A stretch of DNA of 64,000 bases from Cellulosilyticum lentocellum DSM 5427 (lineage in GTDB: Bacteria > Bacillota > Clostridia > Lachnospirales > Cellulosilyticaceae): positions 1,013,001 through 1,077,000 of the forward strand of contig NC_015275.1 of NCBI RefSeq assembly GCF_000178835.2, in the 5' to 3' direction. Positions 35,037 through 43,916 of this stretch are shown here, piece by piece. Both the position numbers and the translations under genes were made by a program. The notes beneath the pieces were generated by a model, which had not been told where the DNA came from, did not search any database, and saw only the letters and a program-made list of their open reading frames with translations. Each line of letters starts with the position of its first letter. Position 1 is the first letter of the stretch.

Positions 35037-35079
35037 GGCATGAAGCCTTACCTTATTTTATGTATAAAATGTAGAGTTA

Positions 35080-36341
35080 TTTATAGATAAACCATTTATA
35101 AAACTAAATAATGTTGTAATATTTCAGGAAATAAGTAGGACTAAAATACCTACTTATATTCTGGACTTGAAGTAGTAATTTCTGGGATTAACGATGTTTT
35201 TAATTAGCCCTTTATCATCATTGAATTGATTATATAGATGATTAACTTCTTCAAAGAGTGCATCAGTACTCTCTTTAGCACCTACTGTATACACTTTATT
35301 CTTAAGCAAGTTCCAAATGTTTTCTTGTGGATTAAGTTGTGGTGAATAAACGGGGGTATTAATAAGTACTAACCTATTAGTATTTTGACTCCAGAACTCT
35401 TGAATCTCATGATTATTATGTGTTTTAGCATTATCTAAAACAACATACACCTTCTTTCCAAGATTACGTTCTAATAGTTCACTTAAAAATTCTTTTATTT
35501 CTTTACCTTTGATAGTATGTGCTGCATCATATATATCGGCTATTGTATCAAAGTTTTTGGTTATTTCTGTTGCACCAATAATATTAACCCCTTGATGAGA
35601 ACCATTGCTTTCTAAGATAGGGGACACCCCAACTGGACTCCAAGTTCTCCTGTTATCAGATTCTGTTCTTAGGGCAGTTTCGTCCATAACATACAAAACA
35701 CTATCAGAATCGTTTTCTACAGTACTCGTAGTTTCTATCATTTTTTTAAACGATTCTTGCTCAGATTTTACACCTTTACTTGGTCTTTTTTGAGCTCGTT
35801 TGAAGCTATAGTTGTTTTTATGAAGTGTATCTCTAATACATTGTGGGCATAGCCTTATCCCGTAGTTTTGATTAAGATAATCTGATAAAAGCTTGGCAGT
35901 CCAAACATTGCCTAGAAACTCAAAATCATTAGGGATATTATGCTGAACCACTTCTAAAAGATCATGTTCCATTTCAGCTGTCATTTTGCAATTAGAAGGG
36001 GTTCTACCTCTATAGTCTTCTAAAGAAGAAATACCAAGCTCATTCCAACGATTTATATAGGTATAAACAGTAATTAAACGTACTGCAAGAAAATCTGCAA
36101 TTTGTTTAACTGAATTGCCTTCTATAAGCATAACAACTGTCGTAAGAACATTCCTACCTATCTCTGTAGAATAAGATCTTCTTAATTTTTTAGTTCTTCT
36201 AACGAGTATCCATGAAGTTCAGCTGTTACGGAAGTTGTTCTGCTCATAAATGTCATCTCCTAATCCTTTTTTACTTAGGATATGAAAAATAACAGAAATC
36301 ATACAAACATATAACAGTATTTAAAATGGTTTATCTATAAA
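35080..36341. mobile_element. IS630-family insertion sequence (1262 bp)
   Basis: Perfect 18-bp terminal inverted repeats, TTTATAGATAAACCATTT at 35080-35097 and its complement at 36324-36341, enclose a transposase pointing left. IS630 elements insert at TA; the exact target duplication is ambiguous because the ends are T/A-rich. It separates the prophage sigma gene from the PIN-domain gene. Confidence 0.9.
35154..36247 (-). CDS. IS630 transposase, -1 frameshift at an A6 run
   Basis: The DDE enzyme has catalytic acids in VLYVMDETAL, VYVVLDNAKTHN and NPQENIWN, after an N-terminal helix-turn-helix. The main frame has an ATG at 36131. But a short frame starting at 36247 behind AGGAGATGA encodes MSRTTSVTAELHGYSLEELK and then stops. 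It joins the main frame in phase (KLRRSYSTEIGRNVLTTVV) if the ribosome slips back one base at the A6 run (36186-36191 on this strand), in the heptamer A AAA AAT. This suggests programmed -1 frameshifting or a single-base loss. Confidence 0.85.
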
Positions 36342-36430
36342 ACAAAGTAGTGTTAAAATATTTAAAATAGTATATTATATTAGATAGTGTTTTGTGAAAT
36401 AGTAATATTATTCGGTTAGGAGATGATAAA

Positions 36431-37606
36431 ATGATATACATCTACATAGATACAAATATCTATATCAAGCATCTTATACATGAAGTGAATTTCATGAAAA
36501 CTTCACTCAATAGTGAGATAGAAGAAATTAATAGAATAATGAATAGACAAAACCCATTACATGAACTAGATGATTTAATAATTTTATGTAAGGTAGGTAT
36601 TGTTAAATTATTAGTTCCAGAAGTAACGATGTTAGAGTTGCAAAAGCAAAATAAGAATATTTTAGAAGCATTTAATCATAATTATTCCAAAGTGCAGATT
36701 GCAGTTGAAGAGCGGACAAAAAAAGATGATTTTTGGAATGAAGTTAAAGATATTACAGGCAAAATAACTAATTTAATAAATCAAGAACGTATACAAAGGC
36801 AAGATTATTGGGAGAGATCATACAGAAAATTATTCGAGTTATTTTCAGAGGACTATGTACAAATAATTAATCTAACACCAATAACAATGAGTAATGCTTA
36901 CAAGAAAAAAATAAGTGGAGATGTTTCTGATACACAAATGAACGATGTTTTAATAATAGAGGGTATTTATGAATATTTAGGCCTAAACCTAAGCAGTTGG
37001 GATATTGATAATGATATGCTGATTATCGTATCTGATGATAGAAAAGATTTCTTTGACACCAAAGGTCCTAAACTATCATTAAATGCTTATTCATTACAAA
37101 AGAGATTTGTAAATGAAACATATAGACCATTAGGTATGAATAATCTTAAACAAGTATATGGAAATATAAACGCCGATTATGATATCAAAATAAATAAAGA
37201 TAACTATTTTGTTGAATTTAATAAAAAATACATACATTACATTAATGATGAGTATTTTATTCCTTTTACTACTGAAGCGGAAGATAGACGTAGGGAAGAA
37301 GAATATCAAGAAATTACAAATCAAATTCAAAAGGATAAGAATAAAAAATTTGCAGAAAAACATCTTGAAAAAATTAATGAATTACCTCTTTATATTAGAG
37401 ATTTAAGGAAACAATTAATTGATAAAATATTATCTCTTTTAAATGAGTGTCGAAATACTCATTCGTGGAATAATAAAAGTGAGCTAAAATTACCTAATGA
37501 ACTTCAAGGAGAGGAACAACTAGAGATTTATACATGTACTATAAGTAGATTGTTAACTCTTAAAGAAGAATTGGAACAAGATTTATTAATTCATATTAAA
37601 ATGTAA
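36431..37606 (+). CDS. PIN-domain protein (DUF4935-like), prophage cargo
   Basis: This 391-residue protein begins with a PIN-like ribonuclease fold: YIDTNIYIKHL at residues 4-14 with the first acidic residue, later acidic positions around SGDVSDTQMNDVLI and IIVSDDRKDFF near 200. A charged helical C-terminal half follows. PIN enzymes cleave RNA; stand-alone large PIN proteins of this kind occur as cargo or defence genes in mobile elements. It sits alone between the IS and attR, with its own TTAGGAGATGA ribosome site, in the usual place for lysogenic-conversion genes. The nearby AT content is higher than in the core element. Confidence 0.7.
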   Translation: MIYIYIDTNIYIKHLIHEVNFMKTSLNSEIEEINRIMNRQNPLHELDDLIILCKVGIVKLLVPEVTMLELQKQNKNILEAFNHNYSKVQIAVEERTKKDDFWNEVKDITGKITNLINQERIQRQDYWERSYRKLFELFSEDYVQIINLTPITMSNAYKKKISGDVSDTQMNDVLIIEGIYEYLGLNLSSWDIDNDMLIIVSDDRKDFFDTKGPKLSLNAYSLQKRFVNETYRPLGMNNLKQVYGNINADYDIKINKDNYFVEFNKKYIHYINDEYFIPFTTEAEDRRREEEYQEITNQIQKDKNKKFAEKHLEKINELPLYIRDLRKQLIDKILSLLNECRNTHSWNNKSELKLPNELQGEEQLEIYTCTISRLLTLKEELEQDLLIHIKM

Positions 37607-37777
37607 TATAATAAGTATTGTAGAGATAAAGGTATTCATTTAGGTTGCAATAGGGTTGCAGTAAAATAAAAAAGTTGCAGTAGAATATTTTTTGATATAA
37701 GTATAAAAAACAATATAACCGTTGACTATCAATAAAGTTAACAACTGATAGTATGATAAAAATAAGTACTCTCACTA
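37607..37777. other. non-coding end of the prophage before attR
   Basis: AT-rich sequence with no ORF or ribosome site. It contains the short repeat GTTGCAGTA twice (37653-37661 and 37674-37682), also seen near attL as GTTGCAGTA (22343-22351 and 22355-22363). These may be integrase arm-type binding sites. Confidence 0.45.
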
Positions 37778-37817
37778 ATCAGAATGTCGTGGGTTCGAAT
37801 CCTACCGCGTGCGTAAA
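37778..37817. other. attR, 40-bp att core
   Basis: A 40-base perfect copy of 22230-22269, containing the 3' part of tRNA-Arg without its 5' half. It marks the right boundary of the element. Confidence 0.95.
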
Positions 37818-37866
37818 AAAAGACCTAGACTTAAGTATCAATTGATACAAGTCTAGGTCTTTTTTG
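37816..37866 (+). terminator. original tRNA-Arg terminator beyond attR
   Basis: AAAAAGACCTAGACTT pairs with AAGTCTAGGTCTTTTTT around a GTATCAATTGATAC loop. This loop matches that of the terminator inside attL, although the stems differ. Confidence 0.85.
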
Positions 37867-37867
37867 G

Positions 37868-38440
37868 TTACAGTCTCATGGGAGAAACTCACATAGCCTT
37901 CCTAATTGGCCTAATTCTAGGCATAAAATGGCTCCTCAGCATGTTTATGTAGTTAGAAACAGGCATTAAGGATAGCTATTAAAGTTAAACCAATGAGTGA
38001 GGAGCTCCTATAGTCTTAGCCGGTGCACCCTTATGATAGGAAACTAAGACTTTAAGACTCTGATTTAGAACTTTATTTGGTACTACTAGATGTAAAAATG
38101 TATTTAGCAACTTATAGATGGACCTCTACTGCTAGCGCGTCAAGTTGATGCTACCTAGACTAAAGCCGAGGAAGTTGCTTATTTTGTTTTACATCTATGT
38201 ATATGTGATGAACCAGGGGAATCCCTAATGAAAATTAAAAAATTTTAAAAATCAATTGTATGCGGTAAAAAGTCTAGTATCTGTCCACAACATAAAAAAG
38301 AAAAGTGTAGGGCGTATGTGGACACAAAAAAAGGAAAAGACATCGAAAAACTAGTAAAAATATTAAGAAATAAAGTCATTAATAAGATTGTCCATTTCAT
38401 AGAATTGATATGGAATAAGGTTTAGTTAAATCTAAAAATA
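37868..38440. other. long non-coding region with several inverted repeats
   Basis: No credible ORF. Paired segments include GCTCCTCA 37931-37938 with TGAGGAGC 37998-38005 and AGTCTTA 38012-38018 with TAAGACT 38045-38051. The stem TAGATGTAAAA 38087-38097 / TTTTACATCTA 38187-38197 is continued by AGCAACTT 38106-38113 / AAGTTGCT 38172-38179. I recognise no riboswitch. The last structure is a 111-bp palindromic element. Confidence 0.6.
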
Positions 38441-38470
38441 TTGACAAAGTAAAAATAATAAGAGTATACT
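38441..38470 (+). promoter_or_regulatory. promoter of the amino-acid ABC operon
   Basis: Consensus TTGACA (38441-38446) and TATACT (38465-38470) with an 18-base spacer, 63 bases before the first start codon. Confidence 0.75.
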
Positions 38471-38532
38471 GAATAAAATAAAAAACAAAACAAATAGGAA
38501 TACTAGGAAATGAAATCAAAGGAGGGACGAAG

Positions 38533-39192
38533 ATGGATATAAGTGCTATAGAAAGATATGTTCCCTTGTACGTTGAAGCAGCTAAACTGACTTTAACCTT
38601 AGGAGGAGTAGGAATTGTTCTAGCTGTTCTAGTAGGGTTTATATGTGCCATGATTAGATACTATAAGATTCCAATTGCGAAGCAAGTGGTGGGAGCTTAC
38701 ATAGAATTATCTAGAAATACACCCTTACTAATACAACTTTTCTTTTTATACTATGGGTTACCAAAGTTGGGAGTAAAGATAAGTGCGGAAACCTGTGCAG
38801 TGATAGGACTAACTTTTCTAGGTGGAAGCTATATGGCGGAAGCCTTCAGATCAGGATTAGAAGCTGTTAGTAAGTCTCAAATTGAATCAGGCTTAAGTAT
38901 CGGACTAAATGAATGGCAACTGATACAACATGTTATTTTACCTCAAGCGTTTGCAGTTGCTATGCCAGGTATAGGTGCTAATATTATTTTTTTATTAAAG
39001 GAAACATCTATATTTAGTGCAGTTGCTTTAGCTGATTTAATGTTTGTTGCTAAAGATTTAATTGGTATGTATTACAAGACAGATGAAGCCCTTTTTCTAT
39101 TAGTGATTGCATATTTAATTATTTTATTGCCACTTTCCATATTATTTACTTGGATTGAAAGGAGGATGAGATATGCAGGATTTGGGAATTAA
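38533..39192 (+). CDS. polar amino-acid ABC transporter permease 1
   Basis: A HisM/GlnP-type permease of 219 residues with about five membrane helices. It has the family hallmark IELSRNTPLLIQLFFLYYGL near residue 60 and the ATPase-contacting loop SGLSIGLNEWQLIQHVILPQ (EAA motif). It pairs with the next gene, whose start overlaps its end by 20 bases. GGAGGG ribosome site. The four-gene operon (permease, permease, ATPase, binding protein) is a complete uptake system for a polar amino acid; the substrate is not readable from sequence. Confidence 0.92.
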   Translation: MDISAIERYVPLYVEAAKLTLTLGGVGIVLAVLVGFICAMIRYYKIPIAKQVVGAYIELSRNTPLLIQLFFLYYGLPKLGVKISAETCAVIGLTFLGGSYMAEAFRSGLEAVSKSQIESGLSIGLNEWQLIQHVILPQAFAVAMPGIGANIIFLLKETSIFSAVALADLMFVAKDLIGMYYKTDEALFLLVIAYLIILLPLSILFTWIERRMRYAGFGN

Positions 39193-39850
39193 CGTGCTTT
39201 TCCAAGGCAGGAACCTGATTAGACTTATAGGTGGCTTGGGAGTAGCTATGAAAGTAGCGCTCATTGCAATGATTTTATCTGGTGTACTGGGTATTGTGTT
39301 AGGCATATTGATGACTTCCAAGCACAAGGCAGTAAAAGTGATTTGTAGGATTTATTTAGAAGCTATTCGAATTATTCCTATCTTGGTATGGCTTTTTATC
39401 TTTTATTTTGGTTTAACAAAGCTCATTGGTTATCATATAGAGGCAGAGATTATTTCGATTATTGTCTTTACTTTATGGGGAACAGCTGAGATGGGAGATA
39501 TAGTAAGAGGAGCCATTACTTCCATGCCTAAGGCACAAAGTGATAGTGGCAGGGCTATTGGGTTAAGCGAAATTCAAATTTATCGTTATATTATCATCCC
39601 ACAAGCTATAAGAAGAATGCTGCCGACAGCTATTAACTTAGCAACTCGTATGGTTAAAACTACTTCGTTAATTGTACTAATTGGTGTTGTAGAGGTATTG
39701 AAGGTAGGTCAACAGATTATAGAAGCCTCAATTTTAAAAGTGCCTAGTGCTCCTCTGTGGGTATATGGCTTTATCTTTATCTTGTATTTTATTATTTGTT
39801 ACCCCATTTCTATTTTCTCTAAAAAATTAGAAATGAAGTGGCAATCATAA
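39173..39850 (+). CDS. polar amino-acid ABC transporter permease 2
   Basis: The second HisM/GlnP-type permease has 225 residues. Its hallmark is YLEAIRIIPILVWLFIFYFGL and its EAA loop is SGRAIGLSEIQIYRYIIIPQ. It begins with ATG behind GGAGG inside the end of permease 1, so the two subunits are translationally coupled and should form a heterodimeric channel. The ATPase gene follows after 12 bases. Confidence 0.92.
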   Translation: MQDLGINVLFQGRNLIRLIGGLGVAMKVALIAMILSGVLGIVLGILMTSKHKAVKVICRIYLEAIRIIPILVWLFIFYFGLTKLIGYHIEAEIISIIVFTLWGTAEMGDIVRGAITSMPKAQSDSGRAIGLSEIQIYRYIIIPQAIRRMLPTAINLATRMVKTTSLIVLIGVVEVLKVGQQIIEASILKVPSAPLWVYGFIFILYFIICYPISIFSKKLEMKWQS

Positions 39851-39862
39851 GGAGACATACAT

Positions 39863-40618
39863 ATGGCAGAAATGTTATTAGAAATAGAACACTTATATAA
39901 AAGTTATGATAACAATCCACCTGTTTTAAAGGATATTTCTTTTCAAATTCAAAAGGGAGAAGTAATTGTCATCTTAGGACCATCAGGATGTGGAAAAAGT
40001 ACCTTATTACGCTGCTTAAATGGTTTAGAGGTTTTTCAAGCAGGAAACATTAAATTAGATGGTGAAAGTATTACTAGGAGTAAGAAGGATTGGCCCCAAA
40101 TTAGGCAAAAGATTGGCATGGTATTTCAAAGTTATGATTTATTTGCGCATATGACAGTGATGGAAAACATATTATTAGGACCTATAAAAGTGCAAAAAAG
40201 GAATAAGGAAGAGGCGTCTTTGCAAGCTGAGAAATTGCTTGAACGGGTCGGATTAAGCGATAAAAAAGATGCGTATCCTCGTCAACTTTCAGGAGGACAG
40301 AAACAAAGGGTAGCTATTGTAAGAGCTCTGTGTATGAACCCGGAGATTTTACTTTTCGATGAAGTGACGGCTGCACTTGACCCAGAAATGGTAAGAGAGG
40401 TATTAGATGTTATTTTGGAACTTGCTAAAGCAGGAACAACCATGGCTATTGTGACTCATGAAATGAAATTTGCAAAGGCTGTGGCAGACCGAATTTTATT
40501 TATAGACCAAGGTGAAATTATAGAAGAAAACACACCAAAAGCGTTTTTTGAAAACCCTAGTACTTTAAGAGCAAAACAATTTTTAAATATCTTTAATTTT
40601 GAGGAGGAAACAAAATGA
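39863..40618 (+). CDS. polar amino-acid ABC transporter ATPase
   Basis: The 251-residue nucleotide-binding subunit (GlnQ/HisP type) has Walker A GPSGCGKST, Q-loop VFQSYDLF, signature LSGGQKQRVAI, Walker B ILLFDEVTAALDP and the switch histidine in VTHEM. It energises uptake by the two adjacent permeases. It overlaps the binding-protein start by four bases (ATGA). It has no C-terminal regulatory domain. Confidence 0.95.
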   Translation: MAEMLLEIEHLYKSYDNNPPVLKDISFQIQKGEVIVILGPSGCGKSTLLRCLNGLEVFQAGNIKLDGESITRSKKDWPQIRQKIGMVFQSYDLFAHMTVMENILLGPIKVQKRNKEEASLQAEKLLERVGLSDKKDAYPRQLSGGQKQRVAIVRALCMNPEILLFDEVTAALDPEMVREVLDVILELAKAGTTMAIVTHEMKFAKAVADRILFIDQGEIIEENTPKAFFENPSTLRAKQFLNIFNFEEETK

Positions 40619-41481
40619 AACAACGTTTAAGAGTATTAAGTATATTAGTAGGTTTATTAGTGATTTTAGGAAGTTTAACAGCTTGCTCAAATAATAAGCA
40701 GGCAAGTAGTAATGGGGAAAGTGCTTCTGGTATAGAAGCTATTAAGGAAAGAGGTAAGATAAGAATTGGCGTCTTTAGTGATAAACCACCTTTTGGTTAT
40801 GTAGATGAAAATGGAGTAAACCAAGGTTATGATGTTTACTTTGCTAAGCGTATTGCTAAAGACTTATTAGGCGATGAAAATGCTGTAGAGTTTGTTTTAG
40901 TAGAAGCAGCAAGTAGGGTGGAATATCTGCAGTCAGGTAAGGTAGATATTATTTTAGCTAACTTTACAGTAACAAAAGATCGTGCTGAAGTTGTAGATTT
41001 TGCATTACCTTATATGAAGGTAGCTCTTGGTGTTGTATCACCTGATGGGGCCATTATTACAGATGTTTCTCAGCTTGAAGGAAAGCAATTAATTGTAAAT
41101 AAAGGAACGACAGCAGAGACTTACTTTACAGAAAACTATCCTAATATTGAACTTCTTAAATATGATGAGAATACAGAAGCCTTTAATGCACTAAAAGATG
41201 GTAGAGGAGCTGCACTTGCACATGATAATACTTTAGTATTTGCATGGGCTATTCAAAATCCAGGTTTTACAACAGGTATTGAGTCACTGGGTGGTCTAGA
41301 TACGATTGCACCTGCTGTTCAAAAGGGTAATACAGAATTACTAAACTGGATTAATGATGAAATTAAAGCCCTAGCTAAAGAGAATTTTTTCCATTCAGCT
41401 TATGAAGCTACTTTATTACCTGTTTATGGTGACAGCGTAGATCCTGAGAGCGTTGTTGTAGAAGGTGGAGAAGTTAAATAG
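40615..41481 (+). CDS. amino-acid ABC transporter substrate-binding lipoprotein
   Basis: This extracellular SBP_bac_3 family receptor is anchored as a lipoprotein (lipobox LTAC, Cys24). The 288-residue product contains IKERGKIRIGVFSDKPPFGY, the family start of lobe 1, and the aspartate-rich KVDIILANFTVTKDRAEVVDF stretch common to glutamate/aspartate/cystine receptors. The RxEVVDF arginine would hold the substrate carboxylate. It is the last gene of the operon, with a short terminator hairpin (41554-41582) after it. Confidence 0.93.
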   Translation: MKQRLRVLSILVGLLVILGSLTACSNNKQASSNGESASGIEAIKERGKIRIGVFSDKPPFGYVDENGVNQGYDVYFAKRIAKDLLGDENAVEFVLVEAASRVEYLQSGKVDIILANFTVTKDRAEVVDFALPYMKVALGVVSPDGAIITDVSQLEGKQLIVNKGTTAETYFTENYPNIELLKYDENTEAFNALKDGRGAALAHDNTLVFAWAIQNPGFTTGIESLGGLDTIAPAVQKGNTELLNWINDEIKALAKENFFHSAYEATLLPVYGDSVDPESVVVEGGEVK

Positions 41482-41553
41482 ATTAAAAATGATGATAAGT
41501 TAAAGCTTTAAAAAAGCCATTAAGTAATAGGTGATGGAAATTAAAGAAATAGG

Positions 41554-41582
41554 AGGAGAGACTATAGAGTTTCTCCTTTTAC
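41554..41582 (+). terminator. terminator after the ABC operon
   Basis: AGGAGAG pairs with TTCTCCT across a ten-base loop and runs into T4. It is a modest hairpin. Confidence 0.6.
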
Positions 41583-41668
41583 TATATTTTTGTGGATTAT
41601 TATAAAGAAATTATGTTAATATAATGGCTATGCGACAACTATGGATATGACGAAGGAGAATAGACATC

Positions 41669-42961
41669 ATGAAAAAAGACAATCAAAAGGGAAATCCCTT
41701 TGCACTCTTGCCGTTAGCAGTATTTCTTGTGCTCTTCCTAGGGGTTGGAATAGCTACGAAAGATTTTTATAAAATGCCTGTACTTGTAGCTTTTATTACA
41801 GCCACAGCTGTAGCACTTATGTTTAATAGGAAGGAACCATTAAATAAGAAGATAGAAGTGTTTTGTGAAGGAGCAGGGCATAGTGATATTATGATGATGT
41901 GCATCATTTTCATTTTAGCAGGGGCCTTTGCTAGTGTAGCAAAAGCCATGGGTGGTGTTGATGCTACTGTTAATTTAAGCTTATCCTTTATACCTTCTCA
42001 GTTTCTGATAGGCGGTTTATTTTTAATAGCATGTTTCATTTCACTATCAATGGGAACTTCAGTTGGAACGATTACTGCTTTAGCACCAATTGGTCTGGGA
42101 ATTGCAGAAACAACAGGTATGCCTATTCCGTTAGTAATTGGTGCCATTATTGGTGGAGGAATGTTTGGCGATAACCTATCTATGATTTCAGATACTACTA
42201 TTACAGCAGCACGTACACAAGGCTGTGAATTAAGAGATAAATTTAAGGTGAATTTCCTTATTGTATTGCCTGCAGCGCTCATTACTATTGTGCTATTAAC
42301 TGTTATGACATGGCAGTATCATCAAGAAATACCAGGAAGATATACTTATGAGTGGGTAAAAGTACTTCCTTATGTGGCCGTTCTAGTAGGCGCATTGGCA
42401 GGTGTTAATGTATTTGTGCTATTAGCAGGTGGCACACTTTTAGCAGGTGCTGTTGGTGTACTAACAGGAAGCCTTGATTTATTTGCAGTAGTAGAAGCAG
42501 CTTCTAATGGAATGATTGGTATGGCAGAAATCGTTATTTTATCCATTATTATTGGAGGAACGCTAGAACTGATTAAGCGAAATGGTGGGATTGACTATTT
42601 GCTTGGCTTTATCAAGCGCCGTATCCATACGAAGAAAGGTGCTGAATTTGGTATTGCAGCTCTTGTAAGTTTAGTGGATATGTGTACAGCGAATAACACG
42701 ATAGCTATTGTTATGGCAGGACCGCTAGCTAAAGACATTGCTGAGGAGTATGATATTGATCCAAGACGTACGGCTAGTATTTTAGATATTTTTTCAGCGT
42801 GTATTCAAGGAATTATTCCTTATGGTGCACAGCTCCTTATAGCAGCAGGTTTAGTAGGTGTATCACCTATGGAGATATTAGGTTACTTACACTATCCTAT
42901 TTTAATGGGCATATGTGGAATTATTGCTATTGTAATAGGCTTTCCAAAGTTAAAAAAATAA
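41669..42961 (+). CDS. Na+/H+ antiporter NhaC-family transporter
   Basis: This 430-residue membrane protein has about 11 helices and the NhaC-family pattern: FCEGAGHSDIMMMCIIFILAG, then SMGTSVGTITALAPIG and GGGMFGDNLSMISDTTI. It probably exchanges a cation or an organic acid for Na+/H+; NhaC members can also move amino acids or malate/lactate, so the substrate is open. An AAGGAG ribosome site lies upstream of the ATG. It is monocistronic with a terminator at 42969-43006. Confidence 0.88.
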   Translation: MKKDNQKGNPFALLPLAVFLVLFLGVGIATKDFYKMPVLVAFITATAVALMFNRKEPLNKKIEVFCEGAGHSDIMMMCIIFILAGAFASVAKAMGGVDATVNLSLSFIPSQFLIGGLFLIACFISLSMGTSVGTITALAPIGLGIAETTGMPIPLVIGAIIGGGMFGDNLSMISDTTITAARTQGCELRDKFKVNFLIVLPAALITIVLLTVMTWQYHQEIPGRYTYEWVKVLPYVAVLVGALAGVNVFVLLAGGTLLAGAVGVLTGSLDLFAVVEAASNGMIGMAEIVILSIIIGGTLELIKRNGGIDYLLGFIKRRIHTKKGAEFGIAALVSLVDMCTANNTIAIVMAGPLAKDIAEEYDIDPRRTASILDIFSACIQGIIPYGAQLLIAAGLVGVSPMEILGYLHYPILMGICGIIAIVIGFPKLKK

Positions 42962-42968
42962 ATAAGTT

Positions 42969-43006
42969 ATCCCCTGAGTGAGTACTAACAATTCAGGGGA
43001 TTTATT
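42969..43006 (+). terminator. terminator after the antiporter gene
   Basis: A perfect 9-bp stem (ATCCCCTGA with TCAGGGGAT) is followed by TTATTT. Confidence 0.75.
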
Positions 43007-43110
43007 TGCAATGAAATTTAAATTATTATAAATAAAAAGATTTAAAATTGAAAATAATTAAAAAATAATGTAGAATCTAAATACATATTCATGACATTAA
43101 GGAGAACTTC

Positions 43111-43878
43111 ATGGAAGAGATAATTAAAAATTTATTCATTGTTTGCCCTCTTGTTTTTATAGCTGGTTTTGTAGATGCAGTAGCAGGTGGCGGCGGACTA
43201 ATTTCTTTGCCTGCTTATATGATGACAGGAATGCCTATTCATATGGCAGCTGGTAGCAATAAATTTTCAGCTAGCTGCGGAACAATTATAGCAGCAGGTA
43301 AGTACATCAAAAGTGGTAAGATTAAGTGGAAAATAGCTATCTATTCAGCCATAGGGGCTATCATCGGTTCAACTATAGGGACTAAGCTAGCTTTGTATAT
43401 TAGTGAAAAACACCTGAAGGTATTGATGCTTGTTGCTCTTCCTTTAGTAGCTCTGTTTATTATGACACAAAAAAATCTTGGGGAACAATTAGAAGAAAGA
43501 AGCTTAGGTGCAATAAAGCTTATAAGTCTATCTGGCATGATTGGAGTTATTATTGGATGCTATGATGGTTTAATTGGACCTGGAACAGGGACTTTTATGA
43601 TACTTGGGTTTTCCGGATTATTGAGACTTGATTTAGTAACTTCTTCTGGATGTGCTAAAGTTTCTAACCTAGCATCTAATTTAACCTCTGTAGTACTCTA
43701 TTTTATAGAAGGCAAAGTCATTTTTATCTTAGCTATTCCAGCTGCAGTCTGTAGCATCGTAGGGGCTTATATGGGGGCTAAATTTGCTATTAAGGGTGGT
43801 GCTAAAAAAGTAAGATATGTTATTTTTGTAGTGATTGGTCTACTATTTGTAAAGCTACTATATGATTTATTAATGTAA
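43111..43878 (+). CDS. TSUP-family (TauE/SafE) membrane permease
   Basis: The 255-residue protein has about eight hydrophobic helices and the two half-repeats of TauE/SafE exporters: GFVDAVAGGGGLISLPAYM near residue 20 and CYDGLIGPGTGTFMILGF near 150. Family members move sulfite, sulfoacetate or other small organosulfur anions. Nothing in the neighbourhood identifies the substrate. AAGGAGAAC ribosome site. The next gene, a zinc-ribbon protein, follows after 38 bases and may be cotranscribed. Confidence 0.9.
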   Translation: MEEIIKNLFIVCPLVFIAGFVDAVAGGGGLISLPAYMMTGMPIHMAAGSNKFSASCGTIIAAGKYIKSGKIKWKIAIYSAIGAIIGSTIGTKLALYISEKHLKVLMLVALPLVALFIMTQKNLGEQLEERSLGAIKLISLSGMIGVIIGCYDGLIGPGTGTFMILGFSGLLRLDLVTSSGCAKVSNLASNLTSVVLYFIEGKVIFILAIPAAVCSIVGAYMGAKFAIKGGAKKVRYVIFVVIGLLFVKLLYDLLM

Positions 43879-43916
43879 GAAAATGAGTTTTAAATAATTA
43901 AATAAGGAGTGGGAGA

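Larger units (their letters stand above)
22230..37817. mobile_element. prophage-like element integrated in tRNA-Arg, 15.6 kb
   Basis: The element is bounded by perfect 40-bp repeats and carries, left to right, integrase and repressor (leftward), then rightward Cro, excisionase-like, replication, scaffold, capsid, tape-measure, small genes and a sigma factor. An IS630 copy and a PIN-domain gene sit near attR. No terminase, portal, head-tail connector, tail tube, tail fibre, holin or endolysin is present. It is therefore a deletion derivative or a satellite that borrows from a helper; integration and excision functions look intact. Confidence 0.92.

Noticed and set aside
37740-37817. Second tRNA-Arg gene at attR
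   Set aside because: Only the 3' 36 bases of the tRNA are present; the 5' acceptor and D arms are missing, so it is the att copy.
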